From the NCBI RefSeq assembly GCF_009697225.1, contig NZ_WIND01000006.1, positions 124,001-188,000 of the forward strand: a stretch of DNA of 64,000 nt, in the 5' to 3' direction. Positions 9,206 to 24,028 of this stretch are shown in pieces (the first letter of the stretch is position 1; every line of letters begins with the position of its first letter). This DNA comes from Halovulum marinum. Lineage in GTDB: Bacteria; Pseudomonadota; Alphaproteobacteria; Rhodobacterales; Rhodobacteraceae. The position numbers and the translations under genes were made by a program. The notes under the pieces are model-generated. The model had not been told where the DNA came from, did no database searches, and was given only the letters and a program-made list of their open reading frames with translations.

Positions 9206-10354
9206 ATGGATTTCAGCCTGAACGAGGACAGCCGGGCGGTGTTCGACATGGCGCACGCCTTCGGGCAGGAGCGCATCGCGCCGCACGCGCTGGAATGGGA
9301 CGCCACCTGCACCCTGCCCCGCGAGTTCCTGGCCGAGGCCGGCGCGCTGGGCCTGGGCGGGATCCATGTCCCCGAGGAGCTGGGCGGCGGCGGGCTGTCG
9401 CGGCTGGACACCACGCTGGTGTTCGAGGCGCTGTCGATGGCGTGCCCGTCGGTGGCGGCGTTCATCTCGATCCACAACATGTGCACGGGCATGCTGGCCA
9501 CCCTGGGCACGGCGCAGGCGCGCGACCGCTGGCTGGCGCCGCTGCTGCGGCTGGAGGCGGTGGCGGCGTACTGCCTGACCGAGCCGGGCTCGGGCTCGGA
9601 CGCGGCGGCGCTGCGCACCCGGGCCGAACCGGCGGACGACGGCTGGCGGGTGACCGGGACCAAGGCTTTCATCTCGGGCGGCGGCTATGCCGATCTTTAC
9701 GTGGTGATGTGCCGCACCGGCGGGCCGGGACCGCGCGGGATCAGCGCGCTGCTGATCCCCGACGGCACCGAGGGGCTGAGCTTCGGCGCGCAGGAGCGCA
9801 AGATGGGCTGGCGCGCGCAGCCCACGGCGCAGGTGCAGATGGACGGCTGCCCGGTCCCCGCCGCGGCGCTGCTGGGCGAGCAGGGCCGCGGCTTTGCCTA
9901 CGCGATGCAGGGGCTGGACGGCGGCCGGCTGAACATCGCCGCCTGCGCGCTGGGCGCGGCGCAGGCGGCGCTGGACGCGGCCCTGGCCTACGCCGGCGAG
10001 CGCCACGCCTTCGGCGCCACGCTGAACCGGCTGCAGTCGGTGCAGTTCAAGCTGGCCGACATGGAGACCGAGCTGCAGGCCGCGCGGGTGTTCCTGCGCC
10101 AGGCGGCATGGGCCTACGACACCGGCGCGCCCGACACCACCAAGCGTTGCGCCATGGCCAAGCGCTTTGTCACCGACGCCGCCTTCCGGGTCGCCAACGA
10201 GGCGCTGCAGATCCACGGCGGCTACGGCTATCTGGCCGACTACGGCATCGAGAAGATCGTCCGCGACCTGCGCGTGCACCAGATCCTGGAAGGCAGCAAC
10301 GAGATCATGCGGCTGATCACCGCCCGCGCGATGCTGGCGGAGCGCGGCGGATGA
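9206..10354 (+). CDS. Acyl-CoA dehydrogenase, probably isobutyryl-CoA dehydrogenase
   Basis: An FAD-dependent acyl-CoA dehydrogenase of 382 residues. Family motifs seen: AAYCLTEPGSGSDAAALRT (flavin and substrate binding), the KAFISGGGYADLYVVM segment, and the C-terminal LEGSNEIMRLITARAM with the catalytic-base glutamate region. The ATG at 9206 follows GGGGAG. It overlaps the next gene by ATGA, and the two following genes encode the next steps of valine breakdown. This context makes isobutyryl-CoA to methacrylyl-CoA the best substrate guess; the precise chain specificity cannot be read from sequence alone. Confidence 0.9.
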   Translation: MDFSLNEDSRAVFDMAHAFGQERIAPHALEWDATCTLPREFLAEAGALGLGGIHVPEELGGGGLSRLDTTLVFEALSMACPSVAAFISIHNMCTGMLATLGTAQARDRWLAPLLRLEAVAAYCLTEPGSGSDAAALRTRAEPADDGWRVTGTKAFISGGGYADLYVVMCRTGGPGPRGISALLIPDGTEGLSFGAQERKMGWRAQPTAQVQMDGCPVPAAALLGEQGRGFAYAMQGLDGGRLNIAACALGAAQAALDAALAYAGERHAFGATLNRLQSVQFKLADMETELQAARVFLRQAAWAYDTGAPDTTKRCAMAKRFVTDAAFRVANEALQIHGGYGYLADYGIEKIVRDLRVHQILEGSNEIMRLITARAMLAERGG

Positions 10355-11376
10355 GCGGGATCCGCGTCCGCACCGAGGGCCGCGCCGGGCGCCTGACGCT
10401 GGACCGGCCGCAGGCGCTGAATGCGCTGACCTGGGACATGGTGCGCGCGATCGGCGCGGCGCTCGACCGCTGGGCGGACGATCCGGCGGTGGCGCTGGTG
10501 CTGATCGACGCCGCCGGCGAGCGGGCGTTCTGTGCCGGCGGCGATCTGGCCGAGATGTACCGCACCGCCCGGGCCGGCGATTACGACTACGGCCGGCGCT
10601 TCTGGGCCGACGAATACCGGATGAACGCGCGCATCGCCGCCTATCCCAAGCCGGTGGTGGCGCTGATGCAGGGCTTCGTGATGGGCGGCGGCGTCGGCAT
10701 CGGCTGCCATGCCGGGCACCGGGTGGCGGGCGAGGATACGCGGGTGGCGATGCCGGAATGCGCCGTCGGGCTGGTGCCCGACGTCGGCGGCTCGTGGCTG
10801 CTGGCGCGGGCGCCGGGACGGCTGGGCGAGTACCTGGGGATGACCGGCACGCGGATGGGCCCGGCCGACGCCATCGCCTGCGGCTTCGCCGACCGGTTCG
10901 TGCCGCGCGCGGCCTGGCCGGAGCTGGCCGCGGCGCTGTGCGCCGGCGGCGACGTCGCCGCCATCGGCGCGCTGGCGCAGCCGCCCGGGCCGGCGCCGCT
11001 GCTGGCGGAGCGGGCGCGGATCGACCGGCTGTTCGGGCTCGACACCGCCGCCGCCATCGCCGAGGCCGCCGCCGCCGAGGGCTGGGCCGGGGCGGCGGCG
11101 GCGCTGGCGGGAAACTCGCCGCTGTCGGTGTGCTGCGCGCTGGCGCTGGTACGCGGCGCGCGCCGCGTCGACACCCTGCCCGAGGCGCTGGGACTGGAGT
11201 ACCGTTTCACCGCGCGCTCGGCCGAGCACGGCGATTTCGTCGAGGGCATCCGCGCGGCGATCATCGACAAGGACCGGCGGCCGCGCTGGCGCCACCGCGC
11301 GCTGGCCGAGGTGAGCGAGGCCGACATCGCCGCGATGCTGGCCCCGGTCGACGGCGCGCCGGATTTCGCGGTCTAG
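10351..11376 (+). CDS. 3-hydroxyisobutyryl-CoA hydrolase (enoyl-CoA hydratase fold)
   Basis: The 341-residue protein has the crotonase fold with features of the HIBCH branch: AFCAGGDLAEMY, the long insertion RRFWADEYRMNARIAAYPKPVVA, FVMGGGVGIGCHAGHRV, and the MPECAVGLVPDVGGSW segment containing the catalytic acid. HIBCH hydrolyses 3-hydroxyisobutyryl-CoA so that free hydroxyisobutyrate can be oxidised by MmsB. The start overlaps the dehydrogenase stop by four bases, and mmsB follows 13 bases later: one operon. Length is typical for bacterial HIBCH, longer than a simple enoyl-CoA hydratase. Confidence 0.9.
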   Translation: MSGIRVRTEGRAGRLTLDRPQALNALTWDMVRAIGAALDRWADDPAVALVLIDAAGERAFCAGGDLAEMYRTARAGDYDYGRRFWADEYRMNARIAAYPKPVVALMQGFVMGGGVGIGCHAGHRVAGEDTRVAMPECAVGLVPDVGGSWLLARAPGRLGEYLGMTGTRMGPADAIACGFADRFVPRAAWPELAAALCAGGDVAAIGALAQPPGPAPLLAERARIDRLFGLDTAAAIAEAAAAEGWAGAAAALAGNSPLSVCCALALVRGARRVDTLPEALGLEYRFTARSAEHGDFVEGIRAAIIDKDRRPRWRHRALAEVSEADIAAMLAPVDGAPDFAV

Positions 11377-11389
11377 AAGGGAGAGCCTG

Positions 11390-12262
11390 ATGGAAATCGG
11401 TTTTATCGGACTGGGCAACATGGGCGCGCCCATGGCCCGCAACCTGGCCGCGGCCGGGCACAAGGTGCACGGCTACGACGTGACCGGGATCGAGGTCGAG
11501 CATGTGACCCCCGCCACCACCGCCGCCGAGGCCGCCGCCACCCGCGCGGTGGTGGTCACGATGCTGCCCGACGGCGAGGTGCTGCGCCGCGTCGCCGGCG
11601 AGATCATCCCGTTCATGGACGACGACGCGGTGTTCCTGGACTGCTCGACCGTGGACGTCGCCACCGCCCGCGCGGTGGCCGAGGATGCTGTGACGGCCGG
11701 GTTGCGCGCGGTCGACGCGCCGGTCTCGGGCGGCATCGCCGGCGCCGAGGCCGGAACGCTGACCTTCATGGCCGGCGGCACCGAGGACGGCTATGCCGCG
11801 GCGCTGCCGCTGTTCGAGATCATGGGCGGCAGGTCGGTGCACTGCGGCCCGTCGGGCGCCGGCCAGGCCGCGAAGATCTGCAACAACCTGATCCTCGGGG
11901 TGTCGATGATCGGCGTGTGCGAGGCGTTCGCGCTGGCCGAGAAGCTGGAGCTGGACCCGCAGAAGGTGTTCGACGTGGTCTCGACCTCGTCCGGATCGTG
12001 CTGGGCGGTCAACAGCTATTGCCCGGTGCCCGGCGTCGGCCCGAAATCGCCCGCCGACAACGACTACCAGCCGGGGTTCGCGGCCGAACTGATGCTGAAG
12101 GACCTGCGGCTGGCGCAGGCCGCGGCGGCGCAGGTCCACGCCGAGACGCCGCTGGGCGCGCAGGCCGTCCGGCTGTACCAGGCGTTCGTCGAGGACCAGG
12201 GCCGCGGCCGCGACTTCTCGGCGATGCTGCCGTGGCTGGCCGGGCGCGACCGCACCGGCTGA
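11390..12262 (+). CDS. mmsB: 3-hydroxyisobutyrate dehydrogenase
   Basis: NAD-dependent oxidation of 3-hydroxyisobutyrate to methylmalonate semialdehyde, the MmsA substrate. The 290-residue protein begins with the Rossmann motif IGFIGLGNMGAPMARNL. It has the substrate-binding DAPVSGGIAGAEAGTL block and the catalytic lysine in GAGQAAKICNN. AGGGAGAG precedes the ATG. Last gene of the dehydrogenase-hydrolase-mmsB unit; with mmsA 4 kb upstream, a nearly complete valine route is present. Separate methacrylyl-CoA hydratase is not in the window. Confidence 0.95.
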   Translation: MEIGFIGLGNMGAPMARNLAAAGHKVHGYDVTGIEVEHVTPATTAAEAAATRAVVVTMLPDGEVLRRVAGEIIPFMDDDAVFLDCSTVDVATARAVAEDAVTAGLRAVDAPVSGGIAGAEAGTLTFMAGGTEDGYAAALPLFEIMGGRSVHCGPSGAGQAAKICNNLILGVSMIGVCEAFALAEKLELDPQKVFDVVSTSSGSCWAVNSYCPVPGVGPKSPADNDYQPGFAAELMLKDLRLAQAAAAQVHAETPLGAQAVRLYQAFVEDQGRGRDFSAMLPWLAGRDRTG

Positions 12263-12423
12263 GCGCGGCGCCGGCGGGGCCGGACGCAGGACCGGGCCGG
12301 GCCTGACGATCCTCAACCCCGACGCGCCGGCCGCGCCGGTCGAGCGGGTCGCGGCGACAGCCACGACGCGGGGTTCCGGCGCTGAGGGGCCGCCGCAGAA
12401 GACGACGACCTGCGACCGGAAGA

Positions 12424-12458
12424 ATCGAAAACGGGCCGCGCCTGGCCGGCGCGGCCCG
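12424..12458 (-). terminator. Rho-independent terminator for the 54-aa protein gene
   Basis: A perfect 11-pair stem (12432-12442 with 12448-12458, loop TGGCC) lies 27 bases downstream of the minus-strand gene that ends at 12486. Read on the minus strand it is followed by TTTTCGATTC, a short T-run. Confidence 0.75.
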
Positions 12459-12485
12459 CTCAGGCCGCCATACGGGCGGCGCGGG

Positions 12486-12650
12486 TCAGCTGTCCTGCAC
12501 GTAGGAGGTCAGAACCTCGATCAGGCGCCCTTCGACGATGTCGTCCTTGTGCACGCCCACGAACACCGCCGCGAACGCGACCGCCACGAACAGCAGTGCC
12601 GTGATCTTGTCGCCCGAGTCCTGCTTGCGCGCCCTGCTGATACCTGCCAT
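12486..12650 (-). CDS. Small single-pass membrane protein, 54 aa, unknown function
   Basis: The product begins MAGISRARKQDSGDKITALL, continues with a hydrophobic segment (about residues 17-34) and ends in a charged tail EGRLIEVLTSYVQDS. AAAGGAACA stands in ribosome-binding position before the ATG, and a good terminator follows, which together argue for a real gene. A positively charged N-terminus suggests N-in orientation with the acidic C-terminus in the periplasm. No family is recognised. It lies between mmsB and uvrA. Confidence 0.7.
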   Translation of the reverse strand: MAGISRARKQDSGDKITALLFVAVAFAAVFVGVHKDDIVEGRLIEVLTSYVQDS

Positions 12651-12741
12651 CTGAGTGTTCCTTTCACTTGTGAACCACTTTCGGTTGTGAATTTAACCGT
12701 GGTCTGGGGCAGGAATTTGGCTGCCTGGCGATTTTCGCGGG

Positions 12742-15606
<2,865 letters not shown>

Positions 15607-15670
15607 AAGCCCTCTCCTGCGCCCCGGCGTATGTAAGACGCCGGGGGCGGAATCCCACCCCGCCAAACTG

Positions 15671-15685
15671 GAACATTAACGGAAC
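15671..15685 (-). promoter_or_regulatory. LexA (SOS) box upstream of uvrA
   Basis: GAACATTAACGGAAC on the plus strand, read on the minus strand as GTTC-N7-GTTC, a perfect match to the alphaproteobacterial LexA box, 65 bases before the uvrA start. Confidence 0.85.
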
Positions 15686-15754
15686 ATTTACAAGTCCCGC
15701 CGGCGGGGTGTGCAGGCGGGACGCGGCCGGTCGCCGATGGTCAGGCGCCGAAGA

Positions 15755-16369
15755 TCAGTCGCCCATGATCGCGGCGACGTAGAGCCGGGTCTCGCGGTAG
15801 GGCGGGATGCCGTTGTAGCGCTGCACCGCCTCGGGGCCGGCGTTGTAGGCCGCCAGCGCCAGCCGCCAGTCGCGGAACCGGCGATACTGCTCGGCCAGGT
15901 AGCGCGCGCCGCCGTCCAGGTTCTGCTGTGGATCGTGCGGATCGACGCCCAGCTTGCGGGCGGTGAACGGCATCAGCTGCGCCAGCCCGATCGCGCCCTT
16001 GTGGCTGAGTGCCTTCGGGTTCCAGCGGCTTTCCCGGGTCACCAGCTTGTAGAACAGGTCCGCCGGCACGCCGTGGCGCTGTGCCGCAGCGCGCGCGTGC
16101 ACCGCATAGGGGCTGTCGGGCACCGGGCCGGTGGCGAACGGATCGCCCGGCGCATAGGCCTCGAGCGGGATGCCCAGCGGCTCGGTCTCGGCGCGGGCGG
16201 CGGTGGGAACCCGCGGCTTGCTCTTCAGCCGGCCCTTCTTCGGGCTGCGGATCAGGCTCTGGTCGTGGGCCGACAGCGCCGAGCCGCCGCCGAGGATGCC
16301 CTGCGCGGACGCCGCGCCCGCGGCCGCCACCGCGCATGTCACCACCAGTCCCGCGAGCATCGCGCGCAT
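15755..16369 (-). CDS. Lytic transglycosylase, SLT domain
   Basis: Soluble lytic transglycosylase, which cleaves glycan strands of peptidoglycan to 1,6-anhydro products in the periplasm. From the ATG at 16369 it has 204 residues: a signal peptide ([21 protein letters not shown]), a basic linker rich in Lys and Arg, then the SLT domain from about residue 90. Motifs: VTRESRWNP with the catalytic glutamate, [15 protein letters not shown], and [13 protein letters not shown]. It lies between divergent uvrA and ssb genes on the uvrA strand and is probably a single gene. An in-frame upstream ATG at 16408 is possible but spoils the signal peptide. Confidence 0.92.
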   Translation of the reverse strand: MRAMLAGLVVTCAVAAAGAASAQGILGGGSALSAHDQSLIRSPKKGRLKSKPRVPTAARAETEPLGIPLEAYAPGDPFATGPVPDSPYAVHARAAAQRHGVPADLFYKLVTRESRWNPKALSHKGAIGLAQLMPFTARKLGVDPHDPQQNLDGGARYLAEQYRRFRDWRLALAAYNAGPEAVQRYNGIPPYRETRLYVAAIMGD

Positions 16370-16582
16370 GCCATACCCCCCGCTTTCCGCTTTCCCGAGT
16401 CTTTTCAAGTCCCCGCAGTCTTTTAGCAGAGCCCGGCGCGGCTTGCACCCCCGCGCCGATCACCCCTGGTTACCGCAGGTGACGGCACCGCCCCTGCCGG
16501 CCGCGTCCGCGCGCTGTGGCGCCCGCCGGACAAACTGGCTAGGGTCTCGCGGAACCGAGAATCGAGTGGAGGGCAGACGGCG

Positions 16583-17068
16583 ATGGCCGGAAGCGTGAAC
16601 AAGGTAATCCTGATCGGCAACCTGGGGGCGGATCCCGAGGTGCGGACGTTCCAGAACGGCGGCAAGGTGTGCAACCTGCGCATCGCCACCTCCGAACGCT
16701 GGCGCGACCGCAACACCGGCGAGAACCGCGAGCGCACCGAGTGGCACAGCGTCGCGATCTTCAACGAGCGCCTCGCCGACCTGGCGCAGCAGTACCTGCG
16801 CAAAGGCTCCAAGGTCTACATCGAGGGCCAGCTGGAAACCCGCAAGTGGCAGGACCAGTCGGGCCAGGACCGCTATTCCACCGAAGTGGTGCTGCGCAAC
16901 TTCAAGGGCGAGATGACCTTCCTCGACTCGCCGGGCGGCCAGGGCGGCGGCAGCGGCGGTGGCGGCTATTCCGGCGGCCGCGGCGACGACTACGGCGGCG
17001 GCGCGCCGGCGCCTTCGGGCCCGTCGGGGCCGCCCTCGGGCGGGATGGACGACGACATCCCGTTCTGA
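16583..17068 (+). CDS. ssb: Single-stranded DNA-binding protein
   Basis: The 161-residue SSB coats single-stranded DNA in replication, recombination and repair. The OB-fold occupies residues 1-112 ([47 protein letters not shown]). A Gly/Pro-rich flexible linker follows, and the acidic tip MDDDIPF, which recruits partner proteins, ends the chain. GGAGGG precedes the ATG. No LexA box was seen in front of it, unlike nearby uvrA. gyrA follows on the same strand with its own promoter. Confidence 0.98.
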   Translation: MAGSVNKVILIGNLGADPEVRTFQNGGKVCNLRIATSERWRDRNTGENRERTEWHSVAIFNERLADLAQQYLRKGSKVYIEGQLETRKWQDQSGQDRYSTEVVLRNFKGEMTFLDSPGGQGGGSGGGGYSGGRGDDYGGGAPAPSGPSGPPSGGMDDDIPF

Positions 17069-17102
17069 GCCCGCTGCGGGGCCCCTGCCCCCCGGCACCC
17101 GC

Positions 17103-17126
17103 GCGCGGCCCCGGCCGGGGCCGCGC
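17103..17126 (+). terminator. 24-base GC palindrome behind ssb
   Basis: A perfect palindrome centred at 17114/17115, entirely G and C, 35 bases after the ssb stop and 12 bases before the gyrA -35. It would form a strong hairpin but lacks a T-run; it may terminate ssb or insulate gyrA. Confidence 0.45.
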
Positions 17127-17137
17127 CACAATGGGCT

Positions 17138-17165
17138 TTTACCCGATATCGTCGTGGTCTATAGT
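17138..17165 (+). promoter_or_regulatory. Candidate sigma-70 promoter of gyrA
   Basis: TTTACC at 17138-17143 and TATAGT at 17160-17165, spacer 16 bases, about 45 bases before the gyrA GTG. The stretch is distinctly more AT-rich than its surroundings. Confidence 0.55.
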
Positions 17166-17210
17166 CCCGCACACAATATACCGGGACAATAAGAGCAGGC
17201 ACCCAGCCCC

Positions 17211-20057
<2,847 letters not shown>

Positions 20058-20079
20058 TCGCTACCGTCGCCAGAGCGTG

Positions 20080-20132
20080 AACAATCTGTGCATCCATCCG
20101 AGGATTGTTTGCGGCTGGCGAGGGTGTATCTA
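20080..20132 (+). promoter_or_regulatory. Candidate promoter of the DoxX gene with inverted repeat
   Basis: TTGTTT at 20105-20110 and TATCTA at 20127-20132 with a 16-base spacer. The -35 overlaps the right arm of an inverted repeat AACAATC (20080-20086) and GATTGTT (20103-20109), a possible operator. Confidence 0.45.
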
Positions 20133-20187
20133 TCCCGCCATATCGCAATGGACCCCGCGGATGCCGGGGCGCAAACGGGACCGACAC

Positions 20188-20613
20188 ATGACCGACCAAC
20201 TGAAATACGCGGCGCCGCTGGGCCGCCTGCTGCTCTCTGTCATCTTCATCACCTCCGGCTGGGCGAAGCTGGGCGATCCGGCCGGCACCGCCGCCTACAT
20301 CGAGTCCGGCGGCCTGCCCGGCGTCCTGGTCTGGCCGACCATCGCGCTGGAACTGGTCGGCGGGCTGTTCATCCTCGCCGGCTTCCAGGTGCGGATCACC
20401 GCGGTGCTGCTGGCCGGCTTCTCGCTGCTGTCCGGCGTTCTGTTCCACCTGCTGCCGGCGCAGGGCGCCGAGGGCATGGCGCAGGTGATGCAGATGACCC
20501 AGTTCATGAAGAACGTGTCGATCGCCGGCGGCTTCCTGGTGCTGGTGGCGCTGGGCGCCGGCGCGCTGTCGCTGGACAGCCGCCGCGGCGCCGGAACCGC
20601 CGTCGCCGCCTGA
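20188..20613 (+). CDS. DoxX-family membrane protein
   Basis: A 141-residue protein with four predicted membrane segments (about residues 10-28, 50-70, 73-95 and 108-130). The family start motif [21 protein letters not shown] is evident. DoxX-family proteins sit in the inner membrane; some take part in quinone-linked redox or thiosulfate metabolism or in oxidative-stress complexes, but most have no assigned role. The ATG at 20188 is chosen because translation further upstream lacks coding character. It stands alone between gyrA and trmFO with its own promoter and terminator. Confidence 0.88.
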   Translation: MTDQLKYAAPLGRLLLSVIFITSGWAKLGDPAGTAAYIESGGLPGVLVWPTIALELVGGLFILAGFQVRITAVLLAGFSLLSGVLFHLLPAQGAEGMAQVMQMTQFMKNVSIAGGFLVLVALGAGALSLDSRRGAGTAVAA

Positions 20614-20634
20614 TCCGGCGCCGACCGCACCCCC

Positions 20635-20664
20635 GGGGGCCGCACGCGGCCCCCTTTTCTTTTG
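20635..20664 (+). terminator. Rho-independent terminator behind the DoxX gene
   Basis: An eight-pair stem (20635-20642 with 20647-20654, loop CACG) followed by TTTTCTTTTG, 21 bases after the stop codon. Confidence 0.85.
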
Positions 20665-20689
20665 CGCCTGCGTTCTCTACATCCCGCGC

Positions 20690-22057
20690 ATGAGCACCCC
20701 AGCCCCCATCCACATCATCGGCGGCGGCATGGCCGGGTCCGAGGCCGCCTGGCAGGCGGCGCAGGCCGGCGTGCCCGTCATCCTGCACGAGATGCGCCCC
20801 GAGCGCGGCACCTTCGCGCACCAGACCGGCGAGCTGGCCGAGATGGTGTGCTCGAACTCGTTCCGCTCGGACGACGACCAGCAGAACGCCGTCGGCCTGC
20901 TGCACTGGGAGATGCGCGCTGCGAACGGGCTGATCATGCGGATGGGCGACGCGCACCAGCTGCCCGCGGGCGGCGCGCTGGCCGTGGATCGCCACGGCTT
21001 CAGCCAGGGCGTCACCGCGGCGCTGGAGGCGCATCCGCTGGTCGCCATCGACCGGCGCGAGGTGCCCGGCCTGCCGCCCGCGGACTGGGACAGCGTCATC
21101 ATTGCCACCGGGCCGCTGACCTCGGACGCGCTGGCGCAGGCGATCCGGGCCGAGACCGGCGAGGATTCGCTGGCGTTCTTCGACGCCATCGCGCCGATCG
21201 TGCATATCGACAGCATCGATCTGAGCAAGGCCTGGTTCCAGTCGCGCTACGACAAGGGCGACACCGAGGCAGAGCGCACCGCCTATCTGAACTGCCCGAT
21301 GGACAAGGACCAGTACGAGGCGTTCATCGACGCAATCCTCGAGTCGGACCAGACCGGGTTCAAGGACTGGGAGGCGGACGCGAAGTATTTCGACGGCTGC
21401 CTGCCGATCGAGGTGATGGCCGCGCGCGGCCGCGAGACGCTGCGCCACGGGCCGATGAAGCCGCGCGGGCTGACCAACCCGCACCAGCCGGAGGTCAAGG
21501 CGCACGCGGTGGTGCAGCTGCGCCGGGACAATGCGCTGGGCACGCTCTACAACATCGTCGGCTTCCAGACCAAGATGAAGTACGGCGCGCAAGCCGATGT
21601 TCTGCGGATGATTCCCGGGCTGGAGGACGCGCGGTTCGCGCGCCTGGGCGGGATCCACCGCAACACCTTCCTGAACTCGCCGCGGCTGCTGGACGGGCAG
21701 CTGCGGCTGAGAACGCAGCCGCGGCTGCGCTTCGCCGGGCAGATCACCGGCGTCGAGGGCTATGTCGAAAGCGCCGCGATGGGGCTGGTCGCCGGGCGGC
21801 TGGCCGCCGCCGAGCGCCTGGGCCGGCCGCTGACGCCGCCGCCCGCGACCACGGCGATGGGCGCGCTGCTGACGCACATCTCGGGCGGCGCGGACGCCAG
21901 GACCTTCCAGCCGATGAACGTCAATTTCGGGCTGTTCCCGCCCGTCGGCGACGTGCGCGGCGGGCGCAAGGGCCGGCAGCAGCGCTACAAGGCCTATACC
22001 GACCGCGCCAAGGCCGACCTGCACGGCTGGCTGCAGGCGGCGCCGGCCCTCGCCTAG
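20690..22057 (+). CDS. trmFO: Folate-dependent tRNA (uracil-54-C5)-methyltransferase
   Basis: TrmFO makes ribothymidine at position 54 of the tRNA T-loop using 5,10-methylenetetrahydrofolate and FAD. The 455 residues match the family. The N-terminal FAD motif is [18 protein letters not shown]; the diagnostic [12 protein letters not shown] block holds a conserved cysteine. [17 protein letters not shown] and the C-terminal [18 protein letters not shown] are also typical. The next two genes follow on the same strand at short distance, one of them gluQ, forming a likely tRNA-modification operon. Confidence 0.96.
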   Translation: MSTPAPIHIIGGGMAGSEAAWQAAQAGVPVILHEMRPERGTFAHQTGELAEMVCSNSFRSDDDQQNAVGLLHWEMRAANGLIMRMGDAHQLPAGGALAVDRHGFSQGVTAALEAHPLVAIDRREVPGLPPADWDSVIIATGPLTSDALAQAIRAETGEDSLAFFDAIAPIVHIDSIDLSKAWFQSRYDKGDTEAERTAYLNCPMDKDQYEAFIDAILESDQTGFKDWEADAKYFDGCLPIEVMAARGRETLRHGPMKPRGLTNPHQPEVKAHAVVQLRRDNALGTLYNIVGFQTKMKYGAQADVLRMIPGLEDARFARLGGIHRNTFLNSPRLLDGQLRLRTQPRLRFAGQITGVEGYVESAAMGLVAGRLAAAERLGRPLTPPPATTAMGALLTHISGGADARTFQPMNVNFGLFPPVGDVRGGRKGRQQRYKAYTDRAKADLHGWLQAAPALA

Positions 22058-22100
22058 ACACCCGGACCACGGCCCTTAGAATACGGGGCCGGAGGTATTG

Positions 22101-22721
22101 ATGGATTCTGACAGGACGTTTCTGGACCGGGTCTACGATCTGGAGCCCGGAGAGCAGACGCGCGGCTTCTACGACGACTGGTCGCGCAGCTACGATGACG
22201 AGGTTGCACGCCAGGGTTACGCCACCCCCGCCCGCGCCGCCGCCGCGCTGGCCGGGCAGGCCCGCGACAAGTCCGCGCCGCTGCTGGACCTGGGCTGCGG
22301 CACCGGGCTGTCGGGTCAGGCGTTTCACGCCGCCGGGTTCACCACCATCGACGGCACCGACCTGTCGGCCGAGATGCTGGCGCAGGCCCGCGCCAAGGGG
22401 GTCTACCGGCAGCTGACGCAGACCGACCTGGACGATCCGCTGCCGTTCGCCGCCGGCGCCTACCCGATGATCGCCGCGGTCGGCGTGCTGACCCCGGGCC
22501 ACGCCCCCGCCGCCACGGTCGCCGCGGTGATGGCCAGGCTGCCGCGGGGCGGGCTGTTCGTGTTCTCGCTGAACGATCACGGGCTGGCCTCGGCCGACTA
22601 CACCGGACGGATCAACGACCAGCTCGACTGCTGCGCGGCACAGCTGCTGTTCCGCGAGCACGGCGCGCACCTGCCGGGGATCGGAATGGAATCGACCGTG
22701 TTCGTGCTGAAGAAGGCCTGA
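22101..22721 (+). CDS. Class I SAM-dependent methyltransferase
   Basis: A 206-residue methyltransferase with Rossmann motif I LLDLGCGTGLSGQAF (about residues 60-74) and a following DGTDLSAEMLAQARAKG acidic loop. The N-terminus FLDRVYDLEPGEQTRGFYDDWSRSYDDEV resembles small-molecule methyltransferases of the Williams-Beuren type. The substrate is unknown. GGAGGT sits five bases before the ATG at 22101; a TTG directly in front is also in frame. Three bases separate its stop from gluQ, so the two are co-transcribed and a tRNA-related or small-molecule substrate is possible. Confidence 0.85.
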   Translation: MDSDRTFLDRVYDLEPGEQTRGFYDDWSRSYDDEVARQGYATPARAAAALAGQARDKSAPLLDLGCGTGLSGQAFHAAGFTTIDGTDLSAEMLAQARAKGVYRQLTQTDLDDPLPFAAGAYPMIAAVGVLTPGHAPAATVAAVMARLPRGGLFVFSLNDHGLASADYTGRINDQLDCCAAQLLFREHGAHLPGIGMESTVFVLKKA

Positions 22722-22724
22722 GCC

Positions 22725-23609
22725 TTGCACACCGAGCGCTTCGCGCCCTCGCCCACCGGGCCGCTGCACCTGGGCCACGCGTTCTCGGCGCTGACCGCGT
22801 GGCAGCGGGCGCAGGCGGCGGGCGGGCGGCTGCTGCTGCGGATCGAGGACATCGACCAGAGCCGCGCCCGCGCCGAATGGGAGGCGCAGATCCTCGACGA
22901 CCTGGGCTGGCTGGGGCTGGACTGGCCCAAGCCGGTGCTGCGCCAGTCGCAGCGCATGGCCGACTACCGCATGGTGGTCGAGCAGCTCTGGGCGGACCGC
23001 ATGCTGTTCGCCTGCACCTGCACCCGGCGCGAGGTCGAGGCGGCGCTGTCCGCCCCGCAGGAGGGCGCGCCGCTGCACGGGCCCGACGGGCTGATCTATC
23101 CCGGCACCTGCCGCGCGCACCGCTACGACGGCGGCCCGCCGCCCGGGGACGCGGCGCTGCGGCTGGACATGGCCCGGGCCGCGGCACGGGTCGGCCCGGT
23201 GCGGTTCACCGAGACCGGCGCAGGCCCGAACGGCGAGACCGGCACGATCGCGGTCGCGCCCGAGCGCATGATGCGCGAGATCGGCGACGTGGTGCTGGCC
23301 CGGCGCGGCTGGGGCACGTCCTATCACCTGGCGGTGGTGCTGGACGATGCGCACCAGCGGGTGACGCATGTCACGCGCGGCCGGGACCTGTTCGAGGCGA
23401 CGGCGATCCACGTGCTTCTGCAACGGCTGCTGGGCCTGCCGGTGCCGGTCTACCACCACCACCGGCTGATCCGCGACGCGGCCGGCCGACGGCTGGCCAA
23501 GCGCGACGACGCGCGGGCGATCGCGAAGTACCGGGCCGAGGGTGCCAGCCCGCGGGACATCCGCGAACTGGTGGGGCTGGCCGCTACTCCGGCAGCGGGT
23601 CCGCGGTGA
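22725..23609 (+). CDS. gluQ: Glutamyl-Q tRNA(Asp) synthetase
   Basis: GluQRS is a shortened glutamyl-tRNA synthetase without anticodon domain; it attaches glutamate to queuosine-34 of tRNA-Asp. The 294-residue protein starts [21 protein letters not shown] with the HIGH-type signature. It has the zinc-binding pattern CTCTRREVE...YPGTC, and KRDDA in the KMSKS position. The apparent start is TTG at 22725, three bases after the preceding stop. The 3' end overlaps convergent hisI by 26 bases. Length and missing C-terminal domain separate it from gltX. Confidence 0.93.
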   Translation: MHTERFAPSPTGPLHLGHAFSALTAWQRAQAAGGRLLLRIEDIDQSRARAEWEAQILDDLGWLGLDWPKPVLRQSQRMADYRMVVEQLWADRMLFACTCTRREVEAALSAPQEGAPLHGPDGLIYPGTCRAHRYDGGPPPGDAALRLDMARAAARVGPVRFTETGAGPNGETGTIAVAPERMMREIGDVVLARRGWGTSYHLAVVLDDAHQRVTHVTRGRDLFEATAIHVLLQRLLGLPVPVYHHHRLIRDAAGRRLAKRDDARAIAKYRAEGASPRDIRELVGLAATPAAGPR

Positions 23610-23955
23610 TCCGCTCCGCGCCCGCCTCCACGTCGGTGTAGAAGCAGCTGCGCCGCCCGGTGTGGCAGGCGGGGCCGGTCTGCTCGACCTGCATCAGGAT
23701 CGTGTCGCGGTCGCAGTCCACGCTGAGCCGCACCAGCTTCTGCAGGTGCCCCGAGGTCGCGCCCTTGCGCCACAGCGCGCCGCGCGAGCGCGACCAGTAG
23801 GTGACGTCGCCGGTGCGCAGCGTCTCGGCCAGGCTTTCGCGGTTCATCCACGCCATCATCAGCACCTCGCCGGTGGCGTGGTCCTGGGCGATGGCCGGGA
23901 TCAGCCCGGTGTCGGTCCAGCGCAAGGTGTCCGGGTCGAATCGCGTGTTTGTCAT
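23584..23955 (-). CDS. hisI: Phosphoribosyl-AMP cyclohydrolase
   Basis: HisI opens the purine ring of phosphoribosyl-AMP, the third step of histidine synthesis. The 123-residue protein is the single-domain form without HisE. Family motifs: [30 protein letters not shown], the metal-binding [28 protein letters not shown] with its cysteines and histidine. The ATG at 23955 fits the family start. It converges on gluQ with a 26-base overlap of coding ends, and is divergent from the IscU-like gene. Confidence 0.96.
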   Translation of the reverse strand: MTNTRFDPDTLRWTDTGLIPAIAQDHATGEVLMMAWMNRESLAETLRTGDVTYWSRSRGALWRKGATSGHLQKLVRLSVDCDRDTILMQVEQTGPACHTGRRSCFYTDVEAGAERITADPLPE

Positions 23956-24028
23956 TTCGTCCACTTTCCCGTGCCGCGGTTTGCGCCTAGATATGGGGGA
24001 CGGACGGGTTTGGAAAGCGGAGAGCGCC

